Of a stretch of 33,585 bases of DNA, positions 1-8,241 are shown piece by piece. Source of the stretch: Armatimonadota bacterium (GTDB lineage: Bacteria > Armatimonadota > Chthonomonadetes > Chthonomonadales > CAJBBX01); contig JAPLCQ010000025.1 of the NCBI GenBank assembly GCA_026392115.1, positions 1-33,585 of the forward strand. The letters are read 5' to 3'. Each line of letters starts with the position of its first letter. Position 1 is the stretch's first letter. The notes under the pieces were generated by a model. It saw only the letters and a program-made list of their open reading frames with translations, was not told the origin of the DNA and searched no databases. The position numbers and the translations under genes were made by a program.

Positions 1-91
1 GGATCCTTCCGCTTCGCGTCAGGATGACGGCGGGGCGGGCGCAGGCGACCGGGGGCCGTCATCCTGAGGCCGCCGTTTGGCCGAAGGATCC
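1..91. repeat. Inverted intergenic repeat at left edge
   Basis: The left arm (1-31) and right arm (55-91) are imperfect inverted copies. Both carry GGATCCTTC at the outer end and CAGGATGACGGC or its complement at the inner end, separated by a GC-rich spacer. A further direct copy of the CCTTCCGCTTCGCGTCA core lies at 200-216 and continues to 223 with one mismatch over 24 bases. From memory, repeats of the CCTTCGC...TCAGGATGAC type are scattered between genes in several high-GC phyla. Copy number in this genome cannot be judged from one window. Confidence 0.55.
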
Positions 92-232
92 CCCGTAGGC
101 CGCCCGCCGCGCGTCCGCGTTGCACGGCGCTTCCGTTGGCGTCGCGCTGAACGGCGGGGCGGACTGGTCCCGCAGGTGCGGCGGCTCAGGCCGGGGGACC
201 CTTCCGCTTCGCGTCATGATGACGTCAAAGGC

Positions 233-259
233 TTGACGGTGTTGACCGTGTTGACGGCG
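233..259. repeat. Three-copy 9-bp tandem repeat
   Basis: Three consecutive 9-bp units, TTGACGGTG, TTGACCGTG and TTGACGGCG, sit about 170 bp upstream of the WD40 gene. Each begins with a -35-like TTGAC, but no -10 box follows at a suitable distance. Function unknown. Confidence 0.5.
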
Positions 260-356
260 GGTGTGCGCCTGGATGGCGGGGGCCCGCCCCGGGGCCTGCC
301 CCCGCAGACTCGGGCACGGAGGCCCGAGCCACCGCCTCCTTGGTGCGGAACTGCCG

Positions 357-390
357 ATCTTGGGGGCCGAGTAGGTAGCATTCTTATGGC
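357..390 (+). promoter_or_regulatory. Conserved upstream block of the WD40 gene (candidate promoter)
   Basis: The block ATCTTGGGGGCCG, then four bases, then GGTAGCAT, is repeated at the same internal spacing upstream of the fucosidase gene (3868-3901), with 25 of 34 positions identical. TAGCAT (376-381) is a plausible -10 element; CTGCCG (351-356) would be a weak -35 with a 19-base spacer. Conservation ahead of two unrelated exported-protein genes suggests a shared promoter or regulator site. This is inference from two copies. Confidence 0.45.
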
Positions 391-427
391 CCGTCGGATG
401 GGCCGGGAGCGGGGCTGGGAGGTGGGC

Positions 428-3418
428 ATGGGACGTGGCATCGTTGGTTGGGCGGCGGCGTTGGCGGTTGTGGCCTGGGGCGGCGCGGCTCGGGCGCAGG
501 GGCCCGTGAGCGCGGCGTGGGTGCGCGGCGGACACGCGTCGTTCATCTATGCGGCGGCGGTCTCGCCGGACGGCAAGTCGCTGGCCTCGGGAAGCGCCGA
601 CGGGACCGTGAAGATATGGCGCACCTCGGACTGGACCCTCCTCCGTACGCTCCGCTACTGGGCCTGGGGCGCCGTGGAGGGCTTCGGCCTGGCCTGGTCG
701 CCCGACTCGACGATGCTTGCCGCCGCCCAGTCCTCGCTCACCCTCTGGCGCGCCTCCGACTGGCAGATGCTCAAGTCGGTGAGCGGTCCGGGCGGAAGCG
801 TCTACGGCATGGCCTTCACGCCGGACGGCTCCCGCATCCTCACCGCCGGGACTGCGGCGTTGGCCGCCCAGGTCTGGACCGTGCCGGACCTTGCGCTGGA
901 GCGGACCATCGGCTCCCACACGGCGTGGCTCTACTCGGTGGCCGTCTCGCCGGACGGCGCCATGGTCGCCACCGGGAGCCGCGACAAGACCGCGAAGATG
1001 TGGCGCTTCTCCGACGGCGCGCCGCTCCACGACCTGGGCGCGCAGACCACCTGGGTCAGCTCCGTGGCCTTCTCGCCGGACGGGCTGCGGCTGGCGACCG
1101 CCGTGGGACTCGGAAGCAACTTCGTGCGCCTCTGGGAGGCGTCTACTGGCCGGCTGCTCGGCGGCGCGGGCTCGGGAACCTGGTGCGAGTCGGTGGCGTT
1201 CCTGCCCGGCACGAACCTGCTGCTGGCCGTGGGCGACGCCGCGCTGGGCGCCTTCAACGCCACGACCGGGGCCCTGATCGGCTCCATCCCGGGCGGCGAG
1301 GGCATGGGCTACTCGGTGGCGCCGCTGCTGGACGGCAAGACCGTCGTGCAGTCCTACCGCTTCCTGAACGCCTTCGACGCCGTGGCCCGCACCCACGCCG
1401 GCCCGGTCTCCTACTTCGCCGGGAGCCTGAACTCTGTGGCTGTTTCGCCGGACGGGACCACCGTGGCCGCCGCCGCGTTCGGCGACGCCCTGAGCCTCTG
1501 GTCGGCCCCGACCGGCGGCCGCATCGCCCGGGTTCAGATGGGCGCCGCCGCCGCGGCCTTCTCGCCCGACGGCGCGACCACCGCCTGCGCGGACGCCGCC
1601 ACGAACGTCGTGGGCCTCTACCGGTCCAGCAACGGCGCCTTCATCCGCAACCTGTCGGGCCATACCGACCGCATCACGTCCGTGGCCTTCCTGCCCGGCG
1701 GCTCCGCGGTGGTCTCGGCGAGCTGGGACAAGACCGCGCGCTTCTGGAACGCCTCCACGGGCGTGCAGAGCTCCAAGCTGACGCTGGCGGGACCCATCAG
1801 CGCCATGGCCGTCTCGCCGGCGGGCGACATGGCGGCCTTCTCCACGCAGGACGGCAACATCACCGTGCGGCGCATCCCCGCCGGCGACGTCGTCTTCACG
1901 GCGCCCTCGCCCTTCTCGCAGCCCGGCGACGTGGCTTTCTCACCCGACGGCGCCTACCTGGCCGGCCACATCGGAACCACGCTGAACCTCTGGCGCACCA
2001 GCGACTGGAGCTCCGCCGGCGCCATGCCCAAGTGCGGCCACATCGCCTTCTCGCCCGACAGCCGTGCGGCCCTGATCGGCGGCGGGACGGACCCGAACAA
2101 CTGGCTGAAGCTGGTCGGCATCCCGTCGCTGACGGTCCTGCGCACGTGGGACCAGGACCTGGGCACGGGCGTGGGGTCGGTGGCCTACCTGCCGTCCGGC
2201 GCCGGCGCGGCCGTGGGACGGCTCGACGGCACGCTGGCATTGGTGGTCCTGCCCGCGCCCACCACGCTCACGCCGGCCCCGGCTTCCGGCAAGCCCGCCG
2301 CCACGGTGACGCTGGACGCCCTGCTCACCCGCTCCTCCGGCGCCGTGGGCGGCAAGCAGGTGACCCTGACGCTGGACGGCTCGTCGGTCGCGTCGCCCAC
2401 CACCGGCGCCGACGGCCACGCCACCGCCGCCTACGCCATCCCGGTCGACACGGCGCCCGGCGACCATGCGCTCGGCGCCTCGTTCGCGGGCGACGCCGAC
2501 CTGCTGGCCAGCGCCGGCTCGGCCATCCTCACCGTGGCCAGGACCGACACCAGCCTCTACGTGCCGGACCGCACCGCCACCATCACCGACGCCACCTACC
2601 TGCGCGGCTACCTGACCCGCCTCAGCGACAAGACCCGCGTGGCCGGCCGCAGCCTCGCCTTCGCCGTGGCGGGCACCGAGGTCGGCTCCGCGACCACGGA
2701 CGCCACCGGCGCGGCCAGCCTCGCCTGGATCGTGACCGACGGCGCCGCGTCGCGGCAGATCACGGCGACCTTCGCCGGGGACGCCGCCTACACGGGCTCC
2801 GCGGGCCACGGCGCCCTGACGGCCCAGACGCTCTCCACCAAGGTCTACGTGCCCAACCGATCCGGAGCCATCGCGGGATACACCGTCCTGAAGGGCTACC
2901 TCTACCGGATGGACAGCTCGCCGGTGGCGGGCAAGAGGGTCGCCTTCACCGTGGACGGCGTCGCCGCGGGCTCCGACACGACCATCGCCGACGGCCGCGC
3001 CCAGGCGGGGTACACCATCCCCGAGGCGGGCGGCGCGGGCAGCCGCACCATCATCGCCGCCTGGGCGGGCGACGGCGGGTACAGGGCCTCGTCGAACAAG
3101 GCGACGCTGACCGCCGGCGTCGCGCCGGTCTACCTCTGGCCCTATGCGCGCTCCATCAAAGCGGGGGCGGCCTTCACCGCGAGGGCCTATGTGCGCCGCC
3201 TGCCGGACTATGTCATCCTTCCGGGCAAGAGCATCGCGTTCGCGGTGGACGGCACGGAGATCGGCTCGGGGATCGCGGCCGCGGACGGCTGGGCGGCCGC
3301 CACGGCTTCGAGCACTGCGGGCTGGGCCGCCGGCAAGCGCACCCTCACCGCCCGGTTCGCCGGAGACGGGGCCTATGCGGCCTCCTCGGCGTCCACGAGC
3401 TTCACGGTGGTTCCATAG
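428..3418 (+). CDS. Exported WD40-repeat protein with four C-terminal Ig-like domains
   Basis: A 996-residue protein. An N-terminal signal peptide (MGRGIVGWAAALAVVAW, cleavage near ARAQG) predicts export. Residues about 30-610 hold 14 WD40-like repeats, each with a loop of the SPDG(K/A)xLA(S/T)G type and most with a following (L/M)W(R/N) strand, enough for two seven-bladed propellers. Residues about 615-996 hold four Ig-like domains of 90-95 residues, with the repeated pattern GK.(V/I).F.VDG...DG.A...Y...FAGD..Y.AS. Such proteins usually act as surface scaffolds or ligand binders; no catalytic motif is visible. Start chosen at 428 because GGGAGG lies five bases upstream and the signal peptide begins there; in-frame ATGs at 386 and 398 would add a charged extension. 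A TfoX-domain gene follows after 23 bases. Confidence 0.88.
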   Translation: MGRGIVGWAAALAVVAWGGAARAQGPVSAAWVRGGHASFIYAAAVSPDGKSLASGSADGTVKIWRTSDWTLLRTLRYWAWGAVEGFGLAWSPDSTMLAAAQSSLTLWRASDWQMLKSVSGPGGSVYGMAFTPDGSRILTAGTAALAAQVWTVPDLALERTIGSHTAWLYSVAVSPDGAMVATGSRDKTAKMWRFSDGAPLHDLGAQTTWVSSVAFSPDGLRLATAVGLGSNFVRLWEASTGRLLGGAGSGTWCESVAFLPGTNLLLAVGDAALGAFNATTGALIGSIPGGEGMGYSVAPLLDGKTVVQSYRFLNAFDAVARTHAGPVSYFAGSLNSVAVSPDGTTVAAAAFGDALSLWSAPTGGRIARVQMGAAAAAFSPDGATTACADAATNVVGLYRSSNGAFIRNLSGHTDRITSVAFLPGGSAVVSASWDKTARFWNASTGVQSSKLTLAGPISAMAVSPAGDMAAFSTQDGNITVRRIPAGDVVFTAPSPFSQPGDVAFSPDGAYLAGHIGTTLNLWRTSDWSSAGAMPKCGHIAFSPDSRAALIGGGTDPNNWLKLVGIPSLTVLRTWDQDLGTGVGSVAYLPSGAGAAVGRLDGTLALVVLPAPTTLTPAPASGKPAATVTLDALLTRSSGAVGGKQVTLTLDGSSVASPTTGADGHATAAYAIPVDTAPGDHALGASFAGDADLLASAGSAILTVARTDTSLYVPDRTATITDATYLRGYLTRLSDKTRVAGRSLAFAVAGTEVGSATTDATGAASLAWIVTDGAASRQITATFAGDAAYTGSAGHGALTAQTLSTKVYVPNRSGAIAGYTVLKGYLYRMDSSPVAGKRVAFTVDGVAAGSDTTIADGRAQAGYTIPEAGGAGSRTIIAAWAGDGGYRASSNKATLTAGVAPVYLWPYARSIKAGAAFTARAYVRRLPDYVILPGKSIAFAVDGTEIGSGIAAADGWAAATASSTAGWAAGKRTLTARFAGDGAYAASSASTSFTVVP

Positions 3419-3441
3419 CCGCCGCACACAAGGAGCAGCCA

Positions 3442-3828
3442 ATGGCCCAGGCCAATCTGGGGGACTGGAAGAAGGTCGCGCCGCAGCTGGCGGAGGCGCT
3501 GGAGGAGGCGGCCGCGGAGCTGCCGGACGTGGAGCGGCGCTCCATGTTCGGATGTCCCTGCCTGTTCGTCAACGGCAACATGCTGGCAGGCGCGCACTTC
3601 GCGGGCGTCTTCGTGCGGCTGGGAGACGCCGACCGGGAGGAGTGCCTGGCTCTGGACGGGGCCGCGCACTTCGAGCCCATGCCCGGTCGCGCCATGCGCG
3701 AGTACGTCGTGCCGCCGCCCCCGGTAGTGGCCGACGCCGCTGCCCTTGGCGCATGGCTGGCGCGAGCCCACGCCTACGTCTCCCAGCTCCCGCCGAAAGA
3801 GCCGAAGCCCCGGCGGCCGAGGCGGTAG
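3442..3828 (+). CDS. TfoX N-terminal domain protein
   Basis: A 128-residue cytoplasmic protein matching the TfoX/Sxy N-terminal domain family: RRSMFGCPCLFVNGNM near residue 32, then a FVRLGDADREE strand-helix segment and a MPGRAMREYVVPPP segment near residue 75, followed by a basic, proline-rich tail. Length is usual for stand-alone TfoX_N proteins. Proteobacterial TfoX/Sxy regulates competence, but most stand-alone members have no known function, so a competence role should not be assumed. AGGAG lies six bases before the ATG. The 23-base gap to the WD40 gene suggests co-transcription, although the two products have no obvious link. Confidence 0.85.
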   Translation: MAQANLGDWKKVAPQLAEALEEAAAELPDVERRSMFGCPCLFVNGNMLAGAHFAGVFVRLGDADREECLALDGAAHFEPMPGRAMREYVVPPPPVVADAAALGAWLARAHAYVSQLPPKEPKPRRPRR

Positions 3829-3829
3829 A

Positions 3830-3876
3830 CCTCAAGATTGTCAGTTCCCGGACCTGGGAAAGTGACAATCTTGAGG
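3830..3876. promoter_or_regulatory. Perfect 14-bp inverted repeat ahead of the fucosidase gene
   Basis: CCTCAAGATTGTCA (3830-3843) and its exact complement TGACAATCTTGAGG (3863-3876) flank 19 bases that hold an inner 5-bp inverted repeat, TTCCC/GGGAA (3845-3849 and 3856-3860). It begins one base after the TfoX stop codon. The outer arms are much more AT-rich than their surroundings. The right arm overlaps the candidate -35 (GTGACA, 3862-3867) and the conserved block before the fucosidase gene. It could be an operator for a dimeric regulator or a terminator hairpin for the upstream operon. The lack of a T-tract and the overlap with the promoter favour the operator reading slightly. Confidence 0.6.
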
Positions 3877-3892
3877 GCCGGTACGGTAGCAT
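3862..3892 (+). promoter_or_regulatory. Candidate promoter of the fucosidase gene
   Basis: GTGACA (3862-3867), a 19-base spacer and TAGCAT (3887-3892) form a plausible sigma-70-like promoter. The TAGCAT and the ATCTTGAGGGCCG before it are conserved, at the same spacing, upstream of the WD40 gene. The 5' leader would be about 85 bases. Confidence 0.4.
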
Positions 3893-3982
3893 CTCCATGG
3901 CGCGGACGGGCCGCGGCGCCTGGCCGTCGATGTCGGCGCGTTTCGCGGCGGTCCCAGTGTTATCGCACGGGAGGTGCATCTC

Positions 3983-5647
3983 ATGGTCAGGGCGCTGGCG
4001 GCAGTCGGCTTGGCGGCGATCCTCGGATTGCCCGCCGCGGGTCAGTCGGCGTCCGGAGTTCCGGCGCCCAACGCCGCCAAGCTCCAGTGGTGGCGCGACG
4101 CGCGGTTCGGGATGTTCATCCACTGGGGCCCCGTGAGCATCAAGGGGACCGAGATCGGCTGGTCGCGCGGGGCCGATGTGCCGCAGGCGGAGTACGACGC
4201 GCTCTACAAGCAGTTCAACCCCACCGGGTTCAACGCCGACGAGTGGGTGCGCATCGCCAAGGCGGCCGGCATGAAGTACATGGTCTTCACCACCAAGCAC
4301 CATGACGGCTTCTGCATGTTCGACACCAAGCAGACCGATCACAACATCATGGGTTCGCCCTTCAAGCGGGACGTGGTGAAGGAGCTGGCCGAGGCGTGCC
4401 GGAAGGGCGGCCTGGCGTTCGGAACCTACCACTCGGTCTGCGACTGGCGCCACCCCGACTTCCCCTACGGCAGCCCCGGCGGCAGCACCAACAAGCCCAA
4501 TCCCAGCCTCGACCGCTACGAGGTCTACCTGCGCAACCAGGTCTCCGAGCTGATCAACAACTACGGGCCGCTGCTCGTCATGTGGTTCGACGTCCCGCAG
4601 GGCTTCTCGCCCGAGCGCGGCAAGCGCGTGGTCGACTTCACGCGGATGCTGCAGCCGGACATCCTCGTCAACAACCGCAGCTCCGTGCCCGCCGACTTCG
4701 ACACGCCGGAGCAGACCATAGGAGCCTATCAGGACTCGCGCCCCTGGGAGACCTGCATGACGATCTGCAACCAGTGGGCATGGAAGCCCGGCGACGCCAT
4801 GAAGCCCCTGTCGCAGTGCCTCCAGACGCTGGTGAAGTGCGCCGGCGGCGACGGCAACCTGCTCTTCAACGTGGGCCCCATGCCCACCGGCGAGATCGAG
4901 GCCCGGCAGGTGAAGCGGCTGGCCGAGATGGGCCGGTGGCTCGGCAGCTTCGGCAAGACCGTCTACGCCACCCGCGGCGGCCCCTACCGGCCCGGAGCCT
5001 GGGGCGCCTCCACGCGGCGCGACAAGACCATCTACCTCCACCTGATGAAGTGGGCCGACGGCTCCGCGACGCTGCCGGCGCTGCCCGCGCGGGTGCGGGG
5101 CTGGACCGTGGTGACGGGCGGGTCCGCCCATGTGAAGCAGACCGCCGAGGGCCTCCGCATCACGGCGCCGCGCTCCACGAGGCGCGCCATCGACACGATC
5201 ATCGCCCTCCACCTGGACCGCCCGGCCGCCGCCATCAAGCCCATCACCGTGGCGGGCGCCCTGAGCGCCAACGGCAGGGCGTCGGCCAGCAACGTCTACC
5301 AGAACATGGACGAGTACGCCGCCGAAGCCGCCATCGACGACAACCCGGCCTCGCGCTGGGCCACCGACGCCGGCACGCACAGCGCATGGCTACAGGTGGA
5401 CCTGACCAAGCCGCGCACCGTCGGCAAGGTGCGCATCCTGCAGCAGGCGCTCTACGCCGAGCGCATCCGCCGCTTCGAGCTGCTGGCCCGAGACACCGGC
5501 GAATGGACGACGGTCGCCACCGGCACGACCATGCCCGCCGAGTACGTGGCCGCCTTCCCGGCCGTCACCGCCCGCAGCATCAAGCTGAGCATCCTCGAAG
5601 CCACCGACGGCCCCACCATCGACGAGCTGCAGGTCCTGCCGCCTTAG
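3983..5647 (+). CDS. GH29-type alpha-L-fucosidase with C-terminal F5/8C (CBM32-like) module
   Basis: A 554-residue exported enzyme predicted to hydrolyse alpha-L-fucosides. After a signal peptide (MVRALAAVGLAAILGLPAAG) the GH29 barrel shows typical segments: WWRDARFGMFIHWG (about residue 35), FTTKHHDGFCMFDT (about 105), YHSVCDWRHPDFPYG and LLVMWFDV. Asp203 in MWFDV is the expected nucleophile position of this family; the acid/base residue is poorly conserved in GH29 and was not assigned. Residues about 430-554 form a discoidin-like F5/8C module (SRWATDAGTHSAWLQVDL), probably sugar-binding. GGGAGG lies eight bases before the ATG at 3983; an upstream in-frame GTG at 3974 overlaps that ribosome site. 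It converges on the NPCBM gene. A related GH29 specificity cannot be excluded. Confidence 0.92.
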   Translation: MVRALAAVGLAAILGLPAAGQSASGVPAPNAAKLQWWRDARFGMFIHWGPVSIKGTEIGWSRGADVPQAEYDALYKQFNPTGFNADEWVRIAKAAGMKYMVFTTKHHDGFCMFDTKQTDHNIMGSPFKRDVVKELAEACRKGGLAFGTYHSVCDWRHPDFPYGSPGGSTNKPNPSLDRYEVYLRNQVSELINNYGPLLVMWFDVPQGFSPERGKRVVDFTRMLQPDILVNNRSSVPADFDTPEQTIGAYQDSRPWETCMTICNQWAWKPGDAMKPLSQCLQTLVKCAGGDGNLLFNVGPMPTGEIEARQVKRLAEMGRWLGSFGKTVYATRGGPYRPGAWGASTRRDKTIYLHLMKWADGSATLPALPARVRGWTVVTGGSAHVKQTAEGLRITAPRSTRRAIDTIIALHLDRPAAAIKPITVAGALSANGRASASNVYQNMDEYAAEAAIDDNPASRWATDAGTHSAWLQVDLTKPRTVGKVRILQQALYAERIRRFELLARDTGEWTTVATGTTMPAEYVAAFPAVTARSIKLSILEATDGPTIDELQVLPP

Positions 5648-5666
5648 GTGGCGGGCAGGAAGAGAC

Positions 5667-5693
5667 GGGACCTATGGGACGGATGGGACGGGG
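5667..5693. repeat. Short 9-bp tandem GGGAC repeat
   Basis: GGGAC recurs with a 9-base period (5667, 5676, 5685), as GGGACCTAT, GGGACGGAT and GGGACGGGG, directly after the fucosidase gene. It is one of several short tandem arrays in the intergenic regions of this window. Function unknown. Confidence 0.45.
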
Positions 5694-5719
5694 CCAGCAG
5701 GTCCCCTGCCGCCTGGCCC
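5691..5719. terminator. Hairpin between convergent genes
   Basis: GGGCCAG (5691-5697) pairs with CTGGCCC (5713-5719), and CAGG/CCTG can extend the stem inside it across a small bulge. It lies 43 bases after the fucosidase stop and just after the minus-strand NPCBM gene ends, so it could end transcription in both directions. No T-tract. Confidence 0.45.
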
Positions 5720-5721
5720 GG

Positions 5722-8184
5722 CTACCGCGCGATCTTCACCATGGCGCAGCCCCGGTGCAGGGGCACTCGGAGCGTGAGGGCGCCGCCCACCGGGACGCCG
5801 CGCAGCGTGACGACGGCCTGCGCGGCCTCGCCGCCGAACGCCACCGGCAGCGCCCAGCCCTCGGGCGTCTCGAAGAGGTTCGCCCTCGCCGTCGAGCCCG
5901 CCACCTCCACGCAGCCCGGCGTCAGCACCCACCGCTTGCCGCGCATGGCGTCCATGAGCGGGCCGTAGTCCATGTAGTACCGCTCCGCCCAGGCGTCCGG
6001 CCCGATGCAGTGGTTGTTGTACGGGTAGGGCGCCGTGGGGAAGGCGCCCATGTAGAGATGCCGCTGGAAGAAGCCGTCGGGGTCCGGGTCGCGCAGCGTG
6101 CCGATCTGCGTCCAGGCCAGCACGTGCTTGCGGAGGCCCATGAGCGCCGCGCCGTTCAGCGCGCCTCCGTGGTCGCCGTGCTCGGTGTAGATGCCGTCCA
6201 GGTGGCGGCACAGCTCCAGGCGCATGGTCATGGTATTGGCGAAGATGACCTTGTCGGCGGCGTGCATGAGCGGCCCGAGGCGGTCGGTGAAGGCCATCCA
6301 GGAGCGGTAGAGCGACCGCGCGGGCTTTCCGTCGACCCAGCTCGCGCCGTCGTCGCCAGCCGGGTTGTAGAGCCGCAGCCAGTCCAGCCGGTCGATGCAG
6401 ACGCCGTCCGTATCGGGCAGCAGCGCGATGTTGCGCCGCGCCTGCTCCAGCATGAAGTCGCGGTAGGCCGGGTCGCCCACGTCCACGATCCAGGCGTTGT
6501 AGCAGGTGCCCATGGCGGGCCTCAGCGCGGCGTTGGGCAGCTTCAGCTTGAGGAACGCGAGGCCGTCCTTCCAGAGCGCCGGGTCGGCGGCTCGGGCGGC
6601 GTCCACGGGGCCGTCGACGAGATTGCGGCCGTACTCGGTGACGTTGAAGTAGCTCAAGACGTGGAAGCCCCGCGCCTTCATCCAGATCGCGTAGTCGTTC
6701 ATGCGGCGCGCGGTGGTCCAGCCCTCCTTGCCGGGCGGGCAGGGCTCGTCGGCGGCTCGCGACCACTTCTCGTCGGGTGTGCGCACGGGCGGCAGGAACT
6801 GGCCCATGTAGGGGAAGTCGTCCGAGAGCTTCCAGTTCGTGCGGAAGGCCATGGCGCGGAGCTTGTCGGCATCCACGGGCTGCTCGGAGCCGGAGTAGGC
6901 CGCCGTCCCGGCCAGTTCGTGGGCCCGGGGGTTGGGCGCGTCGAAGAAGGCCGGGTAGCGCGTCGCCAGCGTCCGCAGCGCTCCGCGCCAGTGGGCCTCG
7001 TGGGGCGCCAGCTCCATGGCGAACCGCACGGTCTTGCCGCCGCCGAAGCGGTGCCGCGACCGCGTCAGGCGCACGTCGCCGGAGGCCGTCAGGGCCAGCG
7101 AGAGGTCCAGCAGCACGCCGTCCGGCGGGATGAGGAGCGTGACGCCCTGGTCGGCGCGCGACGAGAGGAGCGACACCAGGGGCGCCACGATGAAGTCCGC
7201 GCCCACGGGCCCCGCCTGCGTCACGTTGCCGTAGCGCCACGACCGCGACGCGAAGGCGATGGGCTCCAGCGGGTCGCGCCAGCACCCGGGCTTCCGCTCG
7301 GGGTCGGACCAGGCGGCCCAGACCCGCGTGCCGGCGGTGTCGGAGCAGGCGAGGGTCGTGACCGCCGCCGCCGTCCACGGCTTGCCGTGCGACGTGACGG
7401 CCGTCTCCCAGCGTAACGCCCCGCCCGCGGGCCGCCAGGTAACGGCGATGGTGCACGCGCGGCCGTCCGACGCGGCCCAGCCGCGCGTGAAGGTGACGCC
7501 CCCGCCCGACCGGCGCATCCTCGCCGGGCCGGTGGGCCGGAACCCCGCCAGCCGCCACTTGCCCGAGACGCGCGGTTGCCCGCCGCCGTCGATGCCCGCC
7601 AGGTCGCCGTCGTCGTCCAGCGACACCTTCAGCCCCGCGACGGAGAGCGTCGCGCGGACCGGGCCCGGCGCATCGGCCGCCGCCGGAGGGCCGAGGAGCA
7701 GGGCGTCGCCCCAGTCGGCGTGGTCGCCGTTGATGTTGTCGCCGCCGTCGGTGGCAATGAGCCGCAGCTCCCGTGCGCCCGTCAGGTCCACGTCCACGCG
7801 CCGGGCCGCCTCGCCGAAGCTCACCAGGCCGCTACGATAGGCCTCGCGCCCGTCCACGGTGACGATGAACTCCACGGTGCCGAGCTTGTGCGGGATCATC
7901 GAGTCGTCGACGCCCACCCACGCCTGGAAGCGCCGGTACGCTCCCTCCAGCTCGTAGACGATCTCCGACGGAGCGTGCGCGCCGATCCCCGTCTCGAACC
8001 CGCGGCCGGCGACGCGCATGGGCGGTCCCACCACGTCGGTGTCCATGGCCGCGGCGGCGTAGCCCTGCTTCTCGGCCGACGGCGTCAGCGTGCTGAGCGG
8101 CGTGGACTGGAGCGGCTGGGCCGCCGTCGGGAGGGCGGCGACCAGGGCGATGAGGGCCGGCAACAACGGGGCGCGGTGACGCAT
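5722..8184 (-). CDS. Exported NPCBM-domain putative glycoside hydrolase
   Basis: An 820-residue protein with a signal peptide (MRHRAPLLPALIALVAALPTAAQ). Residues about 24-165 match the NPCBM (NEW2) carbohydrate-binding module: GRGFETGIGAHAPSEIVYEL, then FQAWVGVDD and a DHADWGDALLL segment near its end. Next comes a beta-rich region (about 170-400), then what looks like a TIM-barrel glycosidase domain with DGVCIDRLDW, where Asp598 or Asp601 is a candidate catalytic residue. The end is a small beta-sandwich. The catalytic family and substrate are unresolved; a galactosidase-like clan is possible but unproven. AGGAG lies seven bases before the ATG. The membrane zinc-ribbon gene lies 57 bases upstream in the same orientation, so they may share a transcript. 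Confidence 0.85.
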   Translation of the reverse strand: MRHRAPLLPALIALVAALPTAAQPLQSTPLSTLTPSAEKQGYAAAAMDTDVVGPPMRVAGRGFETGIGAHAPSEIVYELEGAYRRFQAWVGVDDSMIPHKLGTVEFIVTVDGREAYRSGLVSFGEAARRVDVDLTGARELRLIATDGGDNINGDHADWGDALLLGPPAAADAPGPVRATLSVAGLKVSLDDDGDLAGIDGGGQPRVSGKWRLAGFRPTGPARMRRSGGGVTFTRGWAASDGRACTIAVTWRPAGGALRWETAVTSHGKPWTAAAVTTLACSDTAGTRVWAAWSDPERKPGCWRDPLEPIAFASRSWRYGNVTQAGPVGADFIVAPLVSLLSSRADQGVTLLIPPDGVLLDLSLALTASGDVRLTRSRHRFGGGKTVRFAMELAPHEAHWRGALRTLATRYPAFFDAPNPRAHELAGTAAYSGSEQPVDADKLRAMAFRTNWKLSDDFPYMGQFLPPVRTPDEKWSRAADEPCPPGKEGWTTARRMNDYAIWMKARGFHVLSYFNVTEYGRNLVDGPVDAARAADPALWKDGLAFLKLKLPNAALRPAMGTCYNAWIVDVGDPAYRDFMLEQARRNIALLPDTDGVCIDRLDWLRLYNPAGDDGASWVDGKPARSLYRSWMAFTDRLGPLMHAADKVIFANTMTMRLELCRHLDGIYTEHGDHGGALNGAALMGLRKHVLAWTQIGTLRDPDPDGFFQRHLYMGAFPTAPYPYNNHCIGPDAWAERYYMDYGPLMDAMRGKRWVLTPGCVEVAGSTARANLFETPEGWALPVAFGGEAAQAVVTLRGVPVGGALTLRVPLHRGCAMVKIAR

Positions 8185-8241
8185 GGCGGGCTCCTGTCTG
8201 GAGGATGCCCCATGCTACCAGAACCAGCCCCCGGCGCGCCG

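Larger units (their letters stand above)
92..427. other. Intergenic region without a gene
   Basis: I see no convincing coding region here; open frames on both strands lack ribosome sites and family-like sequence. The stretch holds the second copy of the edge repeat (200-223), a 9-bp tandem array TTGACGGTG/TTGACCGTG/TTGACGGCG (233-259), a 7-bp-stem hairpin CTCGGGC/GCCCGAG (309-328) and the block shared with the fucosidase promoter (357-390). Confidence 0.6.

Noticed and set aside
59-1663. Long open frame on the minus strand (534 codons)
   Set aside because: It overlaps the WD40 gene entirely, is Arg/Gly/His-rich, and has no family-like sequence; stop codons are rare by chance in antisense frames of such GC-rich DNA.
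4396-7416. Plus-strand open frame of 1006 codons spanning the fucosidase end and the NPCBM gene
   Set aside because: It crosses two convergent, well-supported genes in shifted frames and encodes Arg/His-rich noise.
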